Source of the DNA: Prostheceraeus crozeri
Lineage: Eukaryota; Platyhelminthes; Polycladida; Euryleptidae
Assembly (NCBI GenBank): GCA_907163375.1
Contig: CAJQUW010012632.1
Span: 248,001-312,000, forward strand
DNA length: 64,000 nt
Reading direction: 5' to 3'
Below are positions 41,901 to 56,900 of the stretch, piece by piece. Position numbers and translations under genes: made by a program. The notes under the pieces are model-generated. The model was not told the origin of the DNA. It ran no database searches and worked only from the letters and a program-made list of their open reading frames with translations. How positions within the stretch are numbered: position 1 is the first letter of the stretch; each line of letters starts with the position of its first letter.

Positions 41901-44900
41901 GCAACATATTTCTGTGAGTTGTTTGTTCAATTCCCTGGCCGTATGGACTATCGTAATCGGTGCTGTCACTCTGATGCTGTAACATCCGGTGCTGCTTTGG
42001 TAATGTGAGCTATAGGAAGTGTCAATATAATAGAGTTGGAACATTATCTCAAGCTATCCACATGATCAATCCATTAGACAGATGCTGGATGTCATTCACA
42101 GAGGGAAAATTTGAGAAGGATGCCAACAAGCAAGAAAAGTTGCAAATATAATCTCTTGCCTTTTAAGAACAGAAAACAGAGAACTTGTTAAAGTACGAAC
42201 GAGCAGGATGTCCATCACAGTGATAGCATTGTCTACATCCAATATCAGGAATCATCAGCAGGCCCAGTTCACATGTAATACGGTCTAACATAGTGACATA
42301 GTGAATTTCAAGGGACCAGATAAAAAATTCACTATGGGCAGAGTTCACTATAAGGTTTTCTAAAATTTGATGTAATATTGGTTTTAAAGTAAGCATATAA
42401 AGTCAAGGCAATCATACAAAATAATTCAAACTAATTCGTATTAGAAAAGAAATTTTATAGGGGTAATTTCCAGTAATATTGTATTGTATTACAGTGTCAT
42501 GTTAAATGATAATGTAAACTCACGATGCAAAATGTAGCTACTATAAAATAATCAGTGCTGTATACAGTATAAGCTACACACATCATTAATTAATAACGAT
42601 GGATACAACTGTCAATACGAGTCTGTACAGTATGTTGCTGGTCAACAGAAGCAATCATGTTTTCTACTCGATCAAAAGCTTGATGATCAAGCTGCAAGGT
42701 TTTCTTTCCTTTCAAGGAATTCCCTGATCTGACTCAACAGTCGGCACGTTTGAAAACGCAAAAAAGCGCACGCAAACTTGCAGCTATTAGCTATATTAAT
42801 TATTGATTTGTATCTATATTCACATTGTAGACTGATATACTTTAGCAACTTAGGAAACTTTGGAGCAATAAGTATCATCGAACTGTTCGCCTCAATCAAG
42901 GTAGTACAAGTACATGTACATGGGATGCGTACTTGATGTAAGATATTCATTATGTAGAGGCTGAGACAACAAAGGGACTAAATAATATATTCACTATGAA
43001 GAGATTATTCACGATGAAGAGGTTCACTATGTGGAGATATGTAGCAAGTGCAAAGCATGCCATTTTTGATGGGATCTAAAATTTGATTCACTATGAGGAG
43101 AGATTCACTTTGTAGAGGTTCACTATACAGAGGTTCTACTGTAGTAGTAGTAGGCGTATATATTTCATCAAAATGAAAATAATGCAGATGCAGTGGGAAA
43201 TAAGTAAAAATATGCAGGAATAGAAAAGCAACGAGAGTTTTAATCAAACACAAAACCGTTTGCCATGGCACAGAACCACGGAAAGAAGGAGTGCAGACGT
43301 CTGGCAGTATTACAGTGAACGAGAGATAGATGACCTTTCCGTCGCAGACCAGATGGAACATACGAATGAAGTGGATGCTCACAGTTAATTTCACAACTTC
43401 CCAAAAATGAAAGTCCAGATTTCATAGACGCTTTTGATAGTGATGGAAAATTGTCACATAGGCAGTCAGGTCCATAAATAGTGCGATACGCTCTACGCTG
43501 GAAACACTCAAATTCATGTTGTGTTACATTACATCTCTCAACATCGGCACAACTCTCTATTTGAAGTTGCAGCCAAGCCCAGGTAAATCTGAGATTTCCA
43601 ATTAGCAAGTTAGTGAAATTTCAACGGACATTCATTAAATATCGCTTTAAACACACTACTGGCGAATCGCCCAAGTTAGTGCACCTGCAACAATTAATAA
43701 ATGCTGCTTTTGCAAACACAATGTAAATAGGATAATTAAAAATACTGAGTTGCATCCTGAGGTGAAAAATGGGAACAGATCTGAATACCTGTCATTTCAT
43801 CCAATATCAGGAATCATCAGCTGCAAAAGCAGTATTTGTTTATTGTTGTAGGTGCAGTAACTTAGGCGATTTGCCAGTCGTGTTTTTAAAGCGATATTTA
43901 ATGAATGCACGTTGAAATTTCAACAACTTTCTGATTGCAAATCTCAAATACATTCACAATTTGAAATAAGAATTTCCGGCAAACCATCTCCTGCCCACGG
44001 CGTTTTTGCATCAAAAACACACTAAAACTCGTGAAAGATATATTGCTGTCCTAAATTATTGATTATCTAAAACTTTACGCAAGGTAGGGCTGATACTTTG
44101 GTAGATCTAGGGCTTAAACCGAGCGACTCAGTGGAAAAAAATAACGAGATGAAGCACACGATTGACTTCTTTCTTCCTCGTTTTCATTCATGTTGTCAAC
44201 AGCCAGCGGTGGTAATTGTAAATCAGGCGTAACTCTAGTATTTGCATTTCATGCAAAAGATTCATAATTCATTTATTATTCAATAAATCTGAGATACATA
44301 TTATGATAGAGTCATGAACTATTTTGTAGAGGAAAAGCGCAGAGAATACTTTCCAAGTCATATGTAATGAAGTGAAAATCAAAAAAATAAAAAATGAAAT
44401 AAACCTGATATGTTTCAACTGGTCTTGTCAAAGGTAACCCAGCAAGGCATATTACCATTTCTTGATGTGTCTGTCCAACGCATGTCTAATGGAAAACTTT
44501 GTACAAAAGTGTACCGTAAACCTACTTTTTCTAGTGTTTACATGAGTTTTTACAGTTTTGTGCCTACTGCATATAAGAGAGGTCTTGTTCGTTCTCTGTT
44601 TATTCGCGCGCTTCGTATTTGCTCTGCTGACTGTCGGCCCTAGAGCTCCGCACTGTTCGTGCCATTTTAAAGTCCAATGCTTATCCTTAGCATTTCATTG
44701 ATAGATGTAAAGTTGCCAGCATCAAAATACGTTTCTGTTGCCACTGTGGAAAGGAAGGCTGTTTACATCAATTTGCCTTTCTACGGTGACAAATCTATTT
44801 TTTTCATTCGAAAATGGATCAATGAATTGCTGGCCCAGTTTGCTCCTGCAGCCAAGTCTGTTTTGATGTTCAAGACTAGCTGCATTCCCCATTGCTTCTC

Positions 44901-47900
44901 CTAAAGATCGGCTGCCACTGGCCGCCACGTCCTCTGTCAGGCTGTTCTTTTCGCTGTGGTTGTGGATCAACCCTCATTGTTCGATCCTCTGACTGTTCGA
45001 TCAAGGGAGCATATACCCAAGTAGTTTTCAGACGCTTGCTCGGGAATTTCTCGCTCTGCCATTACCGAGCATGTGCTCAGATGTGACAATGTTTCTGATG
45101 ACCCTTTGATCAAGTTTTAGATAGTGTGCCGTGCCTACAATGATCGCAATTTGCGAATTCTTGAAGCACTTTGTATTAAACGTGACTGTCCAGATCTGTG
45201 TAACACTAGGTGACATGCCACGCGTAATTGCGGAGCACCCTAAACATCCGTGGTTAAAGGCATTCTCTTCTTCTACGTGCGTACTTACGCGCTGCACTAA
45301 GATTCAGAAATCACTTGATCTGATGCTGTCAAAACATGGGGAACGTTTGTGAATACGCGCGGGCGAGCGTTTATAGTTTGCGCGTCGTTTACGGTTGTCT
45401 GCGTTGCCGCTTGAAGCACGGATGAACCATAAAGCATGTTCTGTCTTCCCTGAGCATGAAATTGAGGTCCTGTCACATTGTTTAGCCTCTGATACATGCA
45501 GACAGATGAGACGCAAAGTCTATATAACAGGACTGCCGGCAGATGTTGCAGCAATGTTACGCATAGCCACGGATGTTTAGGGTCATGTGTAATTGCGCGT
45601 AATTGAGCGTGGCATGTCACCTAGTGAAACAAAAGGATCACGTGATCAATCTTCGCTTGCCCTGGTAATCGTGTGATTGACCAGACCGCGGCTGATCTGT
45701 CATCAGAATTGTAACTGTTTATTGTAAATTATCACTTGCTGGGTTACCTTTGACAAGACCAGTCGAAGCATGTCAGGTTGATTTTATTATTTTTTGATTT
45801 TCATTTCATTACATATGACTTCGAAAGTATTCTGTGCGCTTTTCCTCTACATGAACTATATGCCTTAATCATAAACCAGCGTGCTTTTTGATTTTCAGTC
45901 GGTTTTATAACGACGTGACACCCTTAGACATGAGTAACAAGCTATTTGCTCCAGGAGAATTATTGGCTGTTCGGTGTCGCGATGGAAATTGGCATCGTGC
46001 TCAGGTGTTGGATCACGATTCGGACAGTGTTTATGTCATCGTGAAATTATTGGATACTGGCGATGTGGAGCCTGTCCATCAGTCATCAGCTCACCCTCTA
46101 GAGCCGCATTTTCTGAATTCCCTTCCAGTGCAAGCATTTGAATGTTTTCTGACAGGTGTTGTACGACCTCTAATGGGATGGACGAAGCAGGCGTGGAGGG
46201 CGGTGGTAGAACACGTTGATGGATGTCCATTACATGCTCGAGTTGATGAAGTGTAAGTTTCCTCGTTCAATGCTTTCTATTGATTCTCATTGCTGCTTTG
46301 TTATCACGATGCGTCCGGGTTGCCATAGAAAGCAGGCCTCCCACTCGTCCTGAATTTCCTTAAAGTTCTGAAGTTGTCCTGAAATATGACAATTTTCTTA
46401 CAGTTCAACTGAAAATATCATTTTTTGCAAAAAATGCTCAAGTTATGCCTAGAGCGGTTGTCAGTTAGACATCAGATTTGAAATGAATTTATCGGTACAC
46501 CGAAGTAGATAAAATGTAGCTAGGCACATTCATTTTAGGAGTGAAGGGAGTTGAGCGCCCCTGGTTTACGATCTGTTAAAGGAACATGAATTCAAACGAT
46601 CAAGTAGATCTGAAATGGTTCCTATTACAGTAAGAATTTCTGACCAACTTGAGTTTTGTTTTTATGTTCTTTTGAGTAGGACCCAGTAGGTATAGAACTT
46701 GGTGGTTTGAGCAGTCTTGACAAAATTTGAGATAGGCCTAATTTGATGTTTAACCAAATTCTGAGATTAAAAAATCATGGACTAAAGACTAATGATAATA
46801 ATAATATACAGTAATGCTATGCTAAATGGAATTCGGAATTCGTCACTTTGCATAAATTAACGAAGATACAACTGCGAGTAAACTGAAAAGTTGATCACGG
46901 AAAACCAATTTTAGGATAATACTTAACTTGACAGAGTGGCTTGCGATCGACCACAGCACCTGGAGGGGACCATAGGGATAATGATTCGCTAACTCTTTCG
47001 CATCAGAAAGGATTGTCAAGGGTGCTATTTACTTATTTGGTTCCGTGACTTCTGTACCTATCACATAGAAAATGACATAATCAGTTAACAGAGCGCGCTC
47101 GGAGTATACTCGTCATCTCAAAAATGAAAAAGAGAGAAAGCGCTTTGAGGATGAAAAATCAAAAGAAGATGAATTAAAACGAAAGATATTAGTGCATATC
47201 AAAAAGGATTCAGTCCATTTACTGGAATAATTGAAGGAACAAGAATCATTAGAATCTCATCACCAAGGTGAAATGGCCTGTACAAAACAATTGATAGCCG
47301 AATCAACATCTAAACTTGACTCTGCATTGTCATCTAATCTGACGAACGCTCGAGTTGCAAAAGCTATGTTATCCGATGGTAAAGCTGAGAGAATCATGTG
47401 TGCAATTACAACAGATTCGTGATATCAAAGAGGAACCCAAAAGGAAAATATTCAGCATAGAAAACGAGCGTGAAGACGCGCTGTGTTCTTCCAAATAAAT
47501 TAAAACTTTGTTGTAGTGCTGAAAAACATGAACTTCATATCGTTAAAAGAATTTTGTCAAATTTCGATTGTTAACCATTTGTTAATGATTGCTTATAATA
47601 AAAGGGTGGTAAAGGAGCATCTGTTCGGGATGGTCGAGGCTGCTGCGAAAAAAATGTCCTGAAATTATCCTGCAATCTAATGATTTTTGTGTTCTGAAAT
47701 TTGAAAAGTAGCGTGGGAGGCCTGAGAAAGGCATCAGATTTTACGTGAGTCCTAGACAGATTCCAGGATTGAATTGTGGTAGTCGAATTCTCTTTGAAAG
47801 AGCTGCGGTCGAGTCATTCATAGAATGGACGTCTGAACTTAAATCTGCAAAGGCAGCAGGTCATTCATTTTGCCTTTTAAATAATACTCACCAGTTAATT

Positions 47901-50900
47901 TGCCAGGACAATATGCTGTCGATATCGGTAAGAGATTGCTTCTGCCATCACTCGCATTCCTTTTGTACCGTCAGCGTAGCCTAGTGAAGAAGAGGTCCAC
48001 CGCGGACTTTAGTTCGATTCCTGGGTCAGGCGTGTGCAGTCCGGGAATCAAGGGTGTTGGTGTCTTGTATTGACTTAATCATTGTCATTCTCTTCAGACA
48101 TTCACTGTGCTGCGACAGACCTTTGTTGACAATACTCACCAATTAGTTGTTACAATATTTCCGCATCACACCACATACCCTTACGTGTTCCTTACTCATG
48201 AATGCAACTTGCAATCTGACTTGTTTCGGTCAGCTCCGCTTAGTTTGCATGAAGTTACAGCGTATTTTATTGAGACGGAGTAGTTCAATGATTCAATGAC
48301 TGAATGCCTTACCATTGATTGTTTGCGATCAAGTTATCGGCCGAAAATAAACGTTAGCCAAATATTTATGAGGCAGAGACTGTAATATTATATATGCTGG
48401 AATCGCACGTGTCATTTCACTACGTGCATGTCATTTGGGATGGAAGTAAGTCAACTCTGAATATGTATAACCACAATTTTTCGAATTATATCCGCGGCTA
48501 CTATTTAAAAGTTCCATGATCAGCAACTTGACTGATGCGACGAGAAGAAAATTTTGACTTGAAATTGATTTCCTTGTTCACCTGCTGACGACTGGTAAGT
48601 TATGTGCGTGTATAGAACTTGAATTTTTGCGCTGATGGTCTGAATAACTAGAACGGAAATTCAGCGAAATTTGCGGTACGCGACCAGAACTTAGTGGGCA
48701 CGCAGAAACCTTAGAACTTGACACAGTTTAAATAGGAGAATCTGTCCATTCGCAACTTATAATAACTCAGCCTATTGAGAACAATGTATTGGACCAACTT
48801 AGATATGTATTATAAGTCGATTAATGCTCGTTGACCTGCGTAAATTACCGGTGTACCAAGTTTAATTTTTTTAACAATAGACAAAATAGACTTGAAACAT
48901 ATACATTACATGTAGCTGGTTTATTCGTACACTTTAATGTAGGGTTTTTTATGTTACAACCGTTAGTCCTAATAATGTAGAAATAGGTAATATGCAGTCA
49001 TGCGGCTACTATTATAAACTTTCATACAGAGGTGCAGCTACTATTCCAGGCGGTTATTGTTCGAGGAAATATGGTATGCAAACACAATAACTCAAGTTCT
49101 TCTCAACTTCGATCTTGGATTTGCACTTATTAATAAAAATTTTTCCTTTTTCTTAAATCTGTATATTAATTCCTCAACATAATTTGCAAGTGATTTGGTT
49201 TTCATTTATCTGTGTTTTTTCCTTCAATTTTTATTTTTGATGTACTATTTCTATGCATTACCGGAATTTTGGAAAGGGCTGTGAGCAAAAGCTTCCATCA
49301 AGAAATATTTCTCTGCATTTGATCAATCTCCTGACTGTGTACCGATGAATTTGATGCAACTCTGACATGATTCAGATAGACGTTGTCAGTGAGATGTTCA
49401 GATTAATATGTATTGAGAAAGAGTACGGTGAGAACACGGAAGTCCATTGTAGAATCTGTATGACCCGAATTCACGCTGTCGCTTTGAAGGTTTACGGCAG
49501 AATGACATGGCAATAGCACAGAACGGTTGATGATGATGACCATAGCTCTACATGACAAAGTAACGGGATTGACAGAGAATCATGCAATCAACTTGAAAGT
49601 AGTATGAGAGTGAGAAGCATGGAAAACAACATAGATGAAGACAAAGTCAACTGATGAGATTGTTGACAGGTAAGGAAGAAAATGCAGCATGATTGCATAG
49701 AAACAGTAGAAAAGAATTTGAAAAGTATTAATGAAATTATATTATATTATAAAACTTACAAAATAAATAAAATTTGATACAAATAAAGAGAATAAATAAA
49801 GAAAAAGAAAAAGGAATGATGAAGTTCTCAGCCATAAGGTAGAGATATATAGGCAAAGTGTCGACTCAAAAAAGTATCTGTATACAGTGAAAATTTTTAT
49901 ATGAAAAGATTCGGTTTTTTGCGGAGATTACGTTCCCGTGGTCCAAAAAATTGTTTGAGTAGTTTTCAAATTTATATACTACCGACATGACGCCCTTTTA
50001 TAAGTAGCATGAAACAAGTTGGATGTCAATAGGAATGAATATTTGCTGACAAGCATCGTAACTAGGTGGAAATTATGCTGATTATCAAGGGAATTTAATG
50101 ATCCGTATTATAATGGAAGTGTTCACCGAAAAGTCGAGATCTTATCGTGCTTTCTTGGCTGAAATTTCAAGTTTTTAATTCAATTTTCATCGGTATGATT
50201 TTATGATTCACTAAATTCATGTTTCATTTCTTGAATCTGAATAGTGATGTGGACCCATTTACATCTTTCAAAGTAATTGTTTGAAATCACTGTCTTTAAT
50301 TCTGTTATTTTGCAGTGACAGGTTGCTTATGAAATGATCACGCTTAAGAAGATTCTCTTGAGGTTCATCATGAAAGCAAAAGCAGGTCAATTGCTAATTT
50401 AACAAACATTACCTCTCCAAGGATGTCATGACACCGACGATCTGTAAAATAATATCATTTCCATCTGCTTTATACTATCATGATCATTCGATTCCGTTGT
50501 AATTTCTTCAAAGCTGCATAAATATGCATATCTCACATTTGGAAACAATTCCGACTGAGTTCATTTAATAAAATCGAAAGTGTATACATATAATGTCAAA
50601 CTGATCCGACTGACGCATATAAAATTTTTCAGTTCCGCTTGAATAGCATATTGTTGCGTGATAATTAAAAAACGTTGCTGTTGCTGTAATTTTGGCATCC
50701 ATTGTCTCAAGTTTCGCCTCTTCAATTTTTTTCAGGGGTAAACCATTAGCAAGGCATTATCATAGATTCGACATAAGTCATGCTACCCAAGAAAACAGCA
50801 TGTACTCGTAGAAGAAAAGGCTTGCGCTTTTCAAAGGCAGCCTGTCATCGATTTTACAACTGCTTCTAAATACCTTAATTTGTGTTAAGATCGATTTTCT

Positions 50901-53900
50901 CTGTCATAAGGATGCAACAATTCACTTAAAATTAGTGTGGGCCTAACTTCCATCATTCTCATATAGAGACCGTTCTAAATTTTCGTTCATCTTTCAACGC
51001 TTTATGAATGTAGATCCTATATCAATTTCACTTTATAATTTTACTATGTAATGATGAATCACGAAATCATAATTCGAGTAGCCTATAATTGTGATGTCAA
51101 TTGGATATTTTGGTGGGGCGACTATGCTATCCATCATTCTTTAAATCCTTGTTGGCCATTATTTTCTATATTGGCAATGAATATTAATTTCCTATTTCAT
51201 TAACTGATCCTATCCTGTTTTGTTGTTTTTCATTTTTAAAACACGTTTTAGCATGATTGAACGCTAATATAATAAACACTTTGCTAAATACAATACGTCA
51301 AAATCAGAGCTTCAATTCGAAGAAGGTTACCCTTATTTATCTACCTGTGAAAACCACCCCTTTTTTATTAATATTCATATCACTCATGCATGAATGCCTC
51401 AAAACATTCTTAGTACAAAAGGGGTCTCTCTCCAGTCATCTTGACAATCGTTTACAAAATGTGGAGTAGATATAGTCAAGAAGCCCATCAGGCTAAGTAT
51501 AGAATGTCTACTCAAAAATATCAGAGCACATAGTGAAAATTTTTATATCAAAACATTCAGTTTTTTGCAGAGATTGCGTTCCACGGTTCCAGCGGTCTAA
51601 AAAAATATTTGATCACTTTTTATGAAGCTTAACTTTTGCAAATTACTTCTGTGCTTATAATACTAGCGATTTGGAACATACATAAAAGTAGTATGCATGC
51701 ATACTATTGCATTTCTTTAAACAGTTAAAAAATGATTGACGGCAACTTATCCATGTAACATGTACGGTAGTTCAAACACTACTTCATCTGAAATATAGTT
51801 TCCAGAATCATATTTTTCCTACATGAATTTTGGAAGCATTGTGTGTATTCCTTAATAACCTATCTATTGTAAAATTATTCCAGATTTTGAATGACTTCAC
51901 TACACATTGGATTATAAAAGCTTCGAGTTCATACTTATATAGTTTACATGTATATAGTCTAGAGATGCAATGAGTAATGGACAGTAGCGTGCGTTAATTG
52001 ATGGGTGAATGCGGCGAATGCCTCGCTTAAATTCTGTAAATTAACCATTCTATCCTTCCCAAGATTGAGGATAATTTGGGCTCTGAACATCGTATAAAGT
52101 CCAATGGAACCATCTCATTGGGGAAATTGCGTCTAATCAGCATTAACAACCGTGAGGCATCGCCGCATTCACTGGTGCTATCTACGAGTATTTAGGCTTA
52201 TTTGCATTGACTGACTCGCAGTCTGTACACGCTGCCTTCTCGCGAAGTTCCTATATAAAAGGCTGCGAAATGAAATAGTGGCTGCATCGGCGAAGTTATC
52301 GCATCGCTTACTTTAGGAAAAATGATACAGATAGGCCAGATCTCATCAGACTGACTTTGTACATGTGTATGCATTGTATGAGCCGGCCCGACATGTTATA
52401 TGTTGGTCATCCATCACCAGAAAATTAACAAAGCGTTGTCTGATGTGCAATGTAGAACTGTCTCGGACATTGCATGCTATCAATTTGTTAACCGTTTCTG
52501 GCAGAATAGTTGCCGAAAAAATGTTGTTGACTTGAAGCAGGGCGGGCCGATGCCTGAACTTCAAATGAAGTTTAAATGAAGACCGAAGCGCTGAAAGACG
52601 AAAAGCGTACATTCGTCGATACGACGATTTTCCATGGTGCTTTGAAACCTAAGTCTGAATGTCTATTTAGAAAACTTCACGTGCAACCTTCGAATGATGC
52701 AAGGAGGTTCTTTCTATTATAATGTCATTTGATGACTTCGTTAAAAAGTCGAGGAGGAAGGACTTCAACATTGGATAATTTCATGATAATTCACGTTATG
52801 TGTCAATGCCCTTTTCGATGATAAATGTCATAGGCCTAATGTGCAAAGACAATGTCTAACGTTGAGCACATGGGCATTTAAAAAGCATCAAATTCTGATT
52901 CTGCGCATTGCATGCCTATCGATAAGTAGCACCGCACGCACTGGTAGTGGATTTCAATGCAGCCTATGGCCTACTACCTGAACATTTGACAGTGGAATTG
53001 CTTGATAAGCTAACTGCACGCGATAATTTGTGATTGACGCAGGTGCTACAGCAACACTCCTGCTCGGTCTTGGGACACTCACTGAAATAAAAAATTTTTG
53101 ACAAGCTCATTGTACCAGACTCTTACACGTCAGCTCGCGTCATCTAAACTCAAAAGATTTGAATTTAAACCATAGAACATGGATATAGTGTCGACTCAAA
53201 AAAGTATTACAGTGAATTTTTTATATCAAAAGATTCAGTTTTTTGCGAGATTACGTTTCCCGTGGGTCCAAAACATTATTTGAGCAGTTCCCAAAATATG
53301 TCAAATTTTGCCTTACATACTACCGAGATGACTCCTCTATGTAAGTAGTATGCAACAAGTTGTATATCAAAAGGAATGAATTAATAAGCAACTAAGAGAA
53401 AATTAAATTGATTATCAAGAGAATTTATGAAGTAAATTTCAAGTTTTAAAGAAATTACCATGGAAAGTGATCGATCATGACAGTATCAAATATTACCTCT
53501 CCAAGTCTGTCATGACACGGACAATCTGTAAAATGATGTCATTTCTTCTGCTTTATGCTATCATAATCAGTTGATTCCGTTGTAATTTCTTCAAAACTGC
53601 ATAAATGTGCATATCTCACATTTTGAAACAATTCCGACTGTATCTCCCTTGAGTTCATTTAATAAAATCGAAACTGTATACAAATTGGGGATTCAATAAA
53701 TGCGGAGTTACGACTCTATCTAATATACTTGCTCTATGTTATCAGCATTAAAAGTTATCAGTGTATAAAGAATCAGCTGACAATCAAACAGAAGCTCTTT
53801 TTGTTCTATGTTGTTTGCCATCCTTCCCACTCTCAGACTACTTTCAAGTTGATTTGCATGTGATCATTCTCTGTCAATTTTGTTACTTTGTCATTCTGCC

Positions 53901-56900
53901 GTAAACCTTCAAAGAGACAGCGTGAATTCGGGTCATACAGATTCTACAATGGACTTCCGTGTTCTCGCCGTACTATTTCACGTGTCGCGTACAGTGGTGT
54001 CCGTGGCACAGTGGTTGCGTACTTGGACTAGCGATCTCATGGTCCAGAGGTCGAACCCGGAAAGTGTCATTGGAAGTCGGCAGGAAGGGCATCCGGACTA
54101 CAAAGCACCACAACGCTCCAAACAAAGTCTGACTTAAGTCAGCACCGTCCAAGACCCCAGTAGGGGTAAAAAGTGACGTAAAATCCGTAAAAAAAGAGAC
54201 TATTGACAATGATTCTTTCTACGCTATTGTTGCGTGTGCCTGCTTAAATAATGAAATTGTAACTGTGCTTTCGTCATTCGGACATCAGATCTCTGTAAAG
54301 GAAGAAGACAACTATATATCTGCGTGATGATTAATAATGTGATAATTATTTGATCAATTATTTTGTAAGTCTGAATTTAACTTGTAAGTAAAGGCTGAAA
54401 AATCACTTTGATGTTGAAATTCATGGGTTGTTTTCCACATTTTGTTCTCCGGTAATAAAATTGCTTCGCTGTGATTGATGATCGCCTTTCTTCCGATTGT
54501 CGTGAACACAGACACAGCATGGAAGGTTATTTGGTTGGCCGAAATCCCCTCTCTATACCCATTACGATCGTCAGCATTTTATTGTCTCCACTCATCCCAC
54601 CGATGCTCATTGCAGTGAAGCAGCTCCAATGTTGTTTTGACGGTGACACTTAAGTTCATTTCATTATCTGGTGAATGTGCGCCTAGCATTGAAGGCATAC
54701 TTCCATGCTTCAGAAGCGAAAGCAATAACCTGAACATCGAGCTGTCAATGTACATACGCCAATCTGAATTGAGGCATTTTGAAATAAGACGTTCGAATTT
54801 CATTCAGATTTTGACCTTGCCATAATATACGCATCATCTAATTTAAGACGGCGATTCATGACATCAATTTCGATCTTTTCCACTTAAAACAAACTAACTA
54901 ATAGAAGCCTTTGATCTATCTTACACGTGCGACTAATCTGTTTGCATTGAATTCCCACAAAATGCTGCTGCTATATGCAAAGTATGCTTTATGGGTGGAT
55001 CATAGAGATATTCAAATGCACTTGAAGGTAATCTACCATTGATTTGAGCATAAGAGATTAATGATGATCTATTCAAAGCTTAAATATAAGTGCATTTTGA
55101 ATACTAAGATGGGCATTTTTCGTAAAAAAAGTAAACATATTTTAAATTCTGTATCATTGCTTAAATAACGGTGGAGTGAAAAAATGAATGTTGCTTTCGT
55201 GATCAGGACACCTAAATTGTGGAAAATCAGTGGAAAAATACAGATAAACAAAATCTTTGTTTGATAGTGTAATTATTCTTCACTAAAAGACGCAACTTTT
55301 TTTAGAATCAAGTTTTTCGACGTAAATGACGTAATAATCGACGTATTATGACCTACTAGTAATATGACATCGTGATGACATGCCCATGTTTCTTAATTTT
55401 TGTGTTATAATGATATCTATAACCAGTTAAAACTAGTTAAAGTATCCAGAATAGCTGAACAAGCTGAGGGACTGCACAACAGGCTGCTCTGCGTTTGTTT
55501 ATCCTGGCTCAGACGCAAACAAAGTAGTTTTGGCCATTCACGTACTGACGAGCCTTTGTATGGAGAAACACAGCGTCTACGGCTGCAAAAGAATTCAATT
55601 TGGATGATTTTAATGGCACGATTCACTTAATTAATCGTGCTAAATATGTTCAAGTCTGAGGACATCATTCTATCAAATATTGTGGTTAGATCTAGGCTGT
55701 AGTTGTAGTTAGTCTATATTTGATAGGTCGGACCAAATGTTTTCTAAAATCTGAGTTAGAGTTGTCGAAACTTCCCAGTCCATTTTCTCGATGGGGGTAT
55801 AGCGGATCGAGGCGATCCGAAACCTGCGTCCGTTCTCTCTTTAAGATCCTTAGGGATCGTTAAAAATTGGCTTGGTTGCTGCCAGTAGTTACTGTCTTAT
55901 CATTTTGAGTGCGGAAATCGGACTATTTTTAATATCGCCTTTTCTTTATTTATTAGTTTATTTTTCTAATGATCAACTGTGTGCTTCAAAGGAATGCTTT
56001 GAAGAAGAGCTTGTAACATCGATCTCCATGGAGTGAAGGCTTGACAAATTTTAGCAATTTATTTTACAAATTTTCGGCCTAAATATAAACAAATTGCGAG
56101 TTTTATCTTGCTAAGTTCGCATTGTTATAGATGATGAGTGGTGATGCAATATTGACAATGATCACGATGATGCCTTATGGAGTCTGCGGCAAAAATACTT
56201 ACTTTGAAGTTTACAGTTAGGTGCTTAAAAATACTTGCTTCAAAGGAACCTTATCCAAATCAGGAGACCCATCAAATCTAAGCTGCTCATCAGTTTGTCC
56301 TGTCGAAACACTTGACGAGGGCGGAGTCCTATCTAAGCTCAGAGGCGTAGTCATTTAAAAATTCTAGGACTCTGAACCCCAGTATTAGCAGGTTATCAAA
56401 TTTTTGAAATTTGAAACTCGAGTAGCTGTACCCAAAAATGTTAATCGAACAGCATTCGATGCATAAATGGAGTGATACAGTGATCAATAGTGGATGGTGA
56501 ACTCCAACCCAGGAATGCGGAGTCCTATCATTTTGATAGGACTCCGGCTTTTGATAGGACTCCGACTCCGGGTGTCAAGTATATAAAGCCTTTTTTGAAA
56601 AATTAACTGGTAACCTACATCATAGATCATTATAGGCTTACCTGATCCTATGTTTGGTGATAAATACTGTATCAATTATCAATCATTTTTGATGGAAGTT
56701 GATCTAATGTCGCTTTCAGTGGGATGCATGCGACTCGGCTCCTCCCATCTTCTTGATGTGTGCTTCACACGGTTTTTCTCCAGTCTCTACCAGGCAGGAA
56801 AATCCTCATCCTTCTCCAAAAAATATGAGTACACCTATTTTAATATGCACTTTAGAAGAGCCATCACACACGATTAACGTGAGGGTAAGAGGTAATGTTC

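Noticed and set aside
45297-45620. 107-residue minus-strand frame
   Set aside because: It lies wholly inside the CACTA-like MITE and shows no motif.
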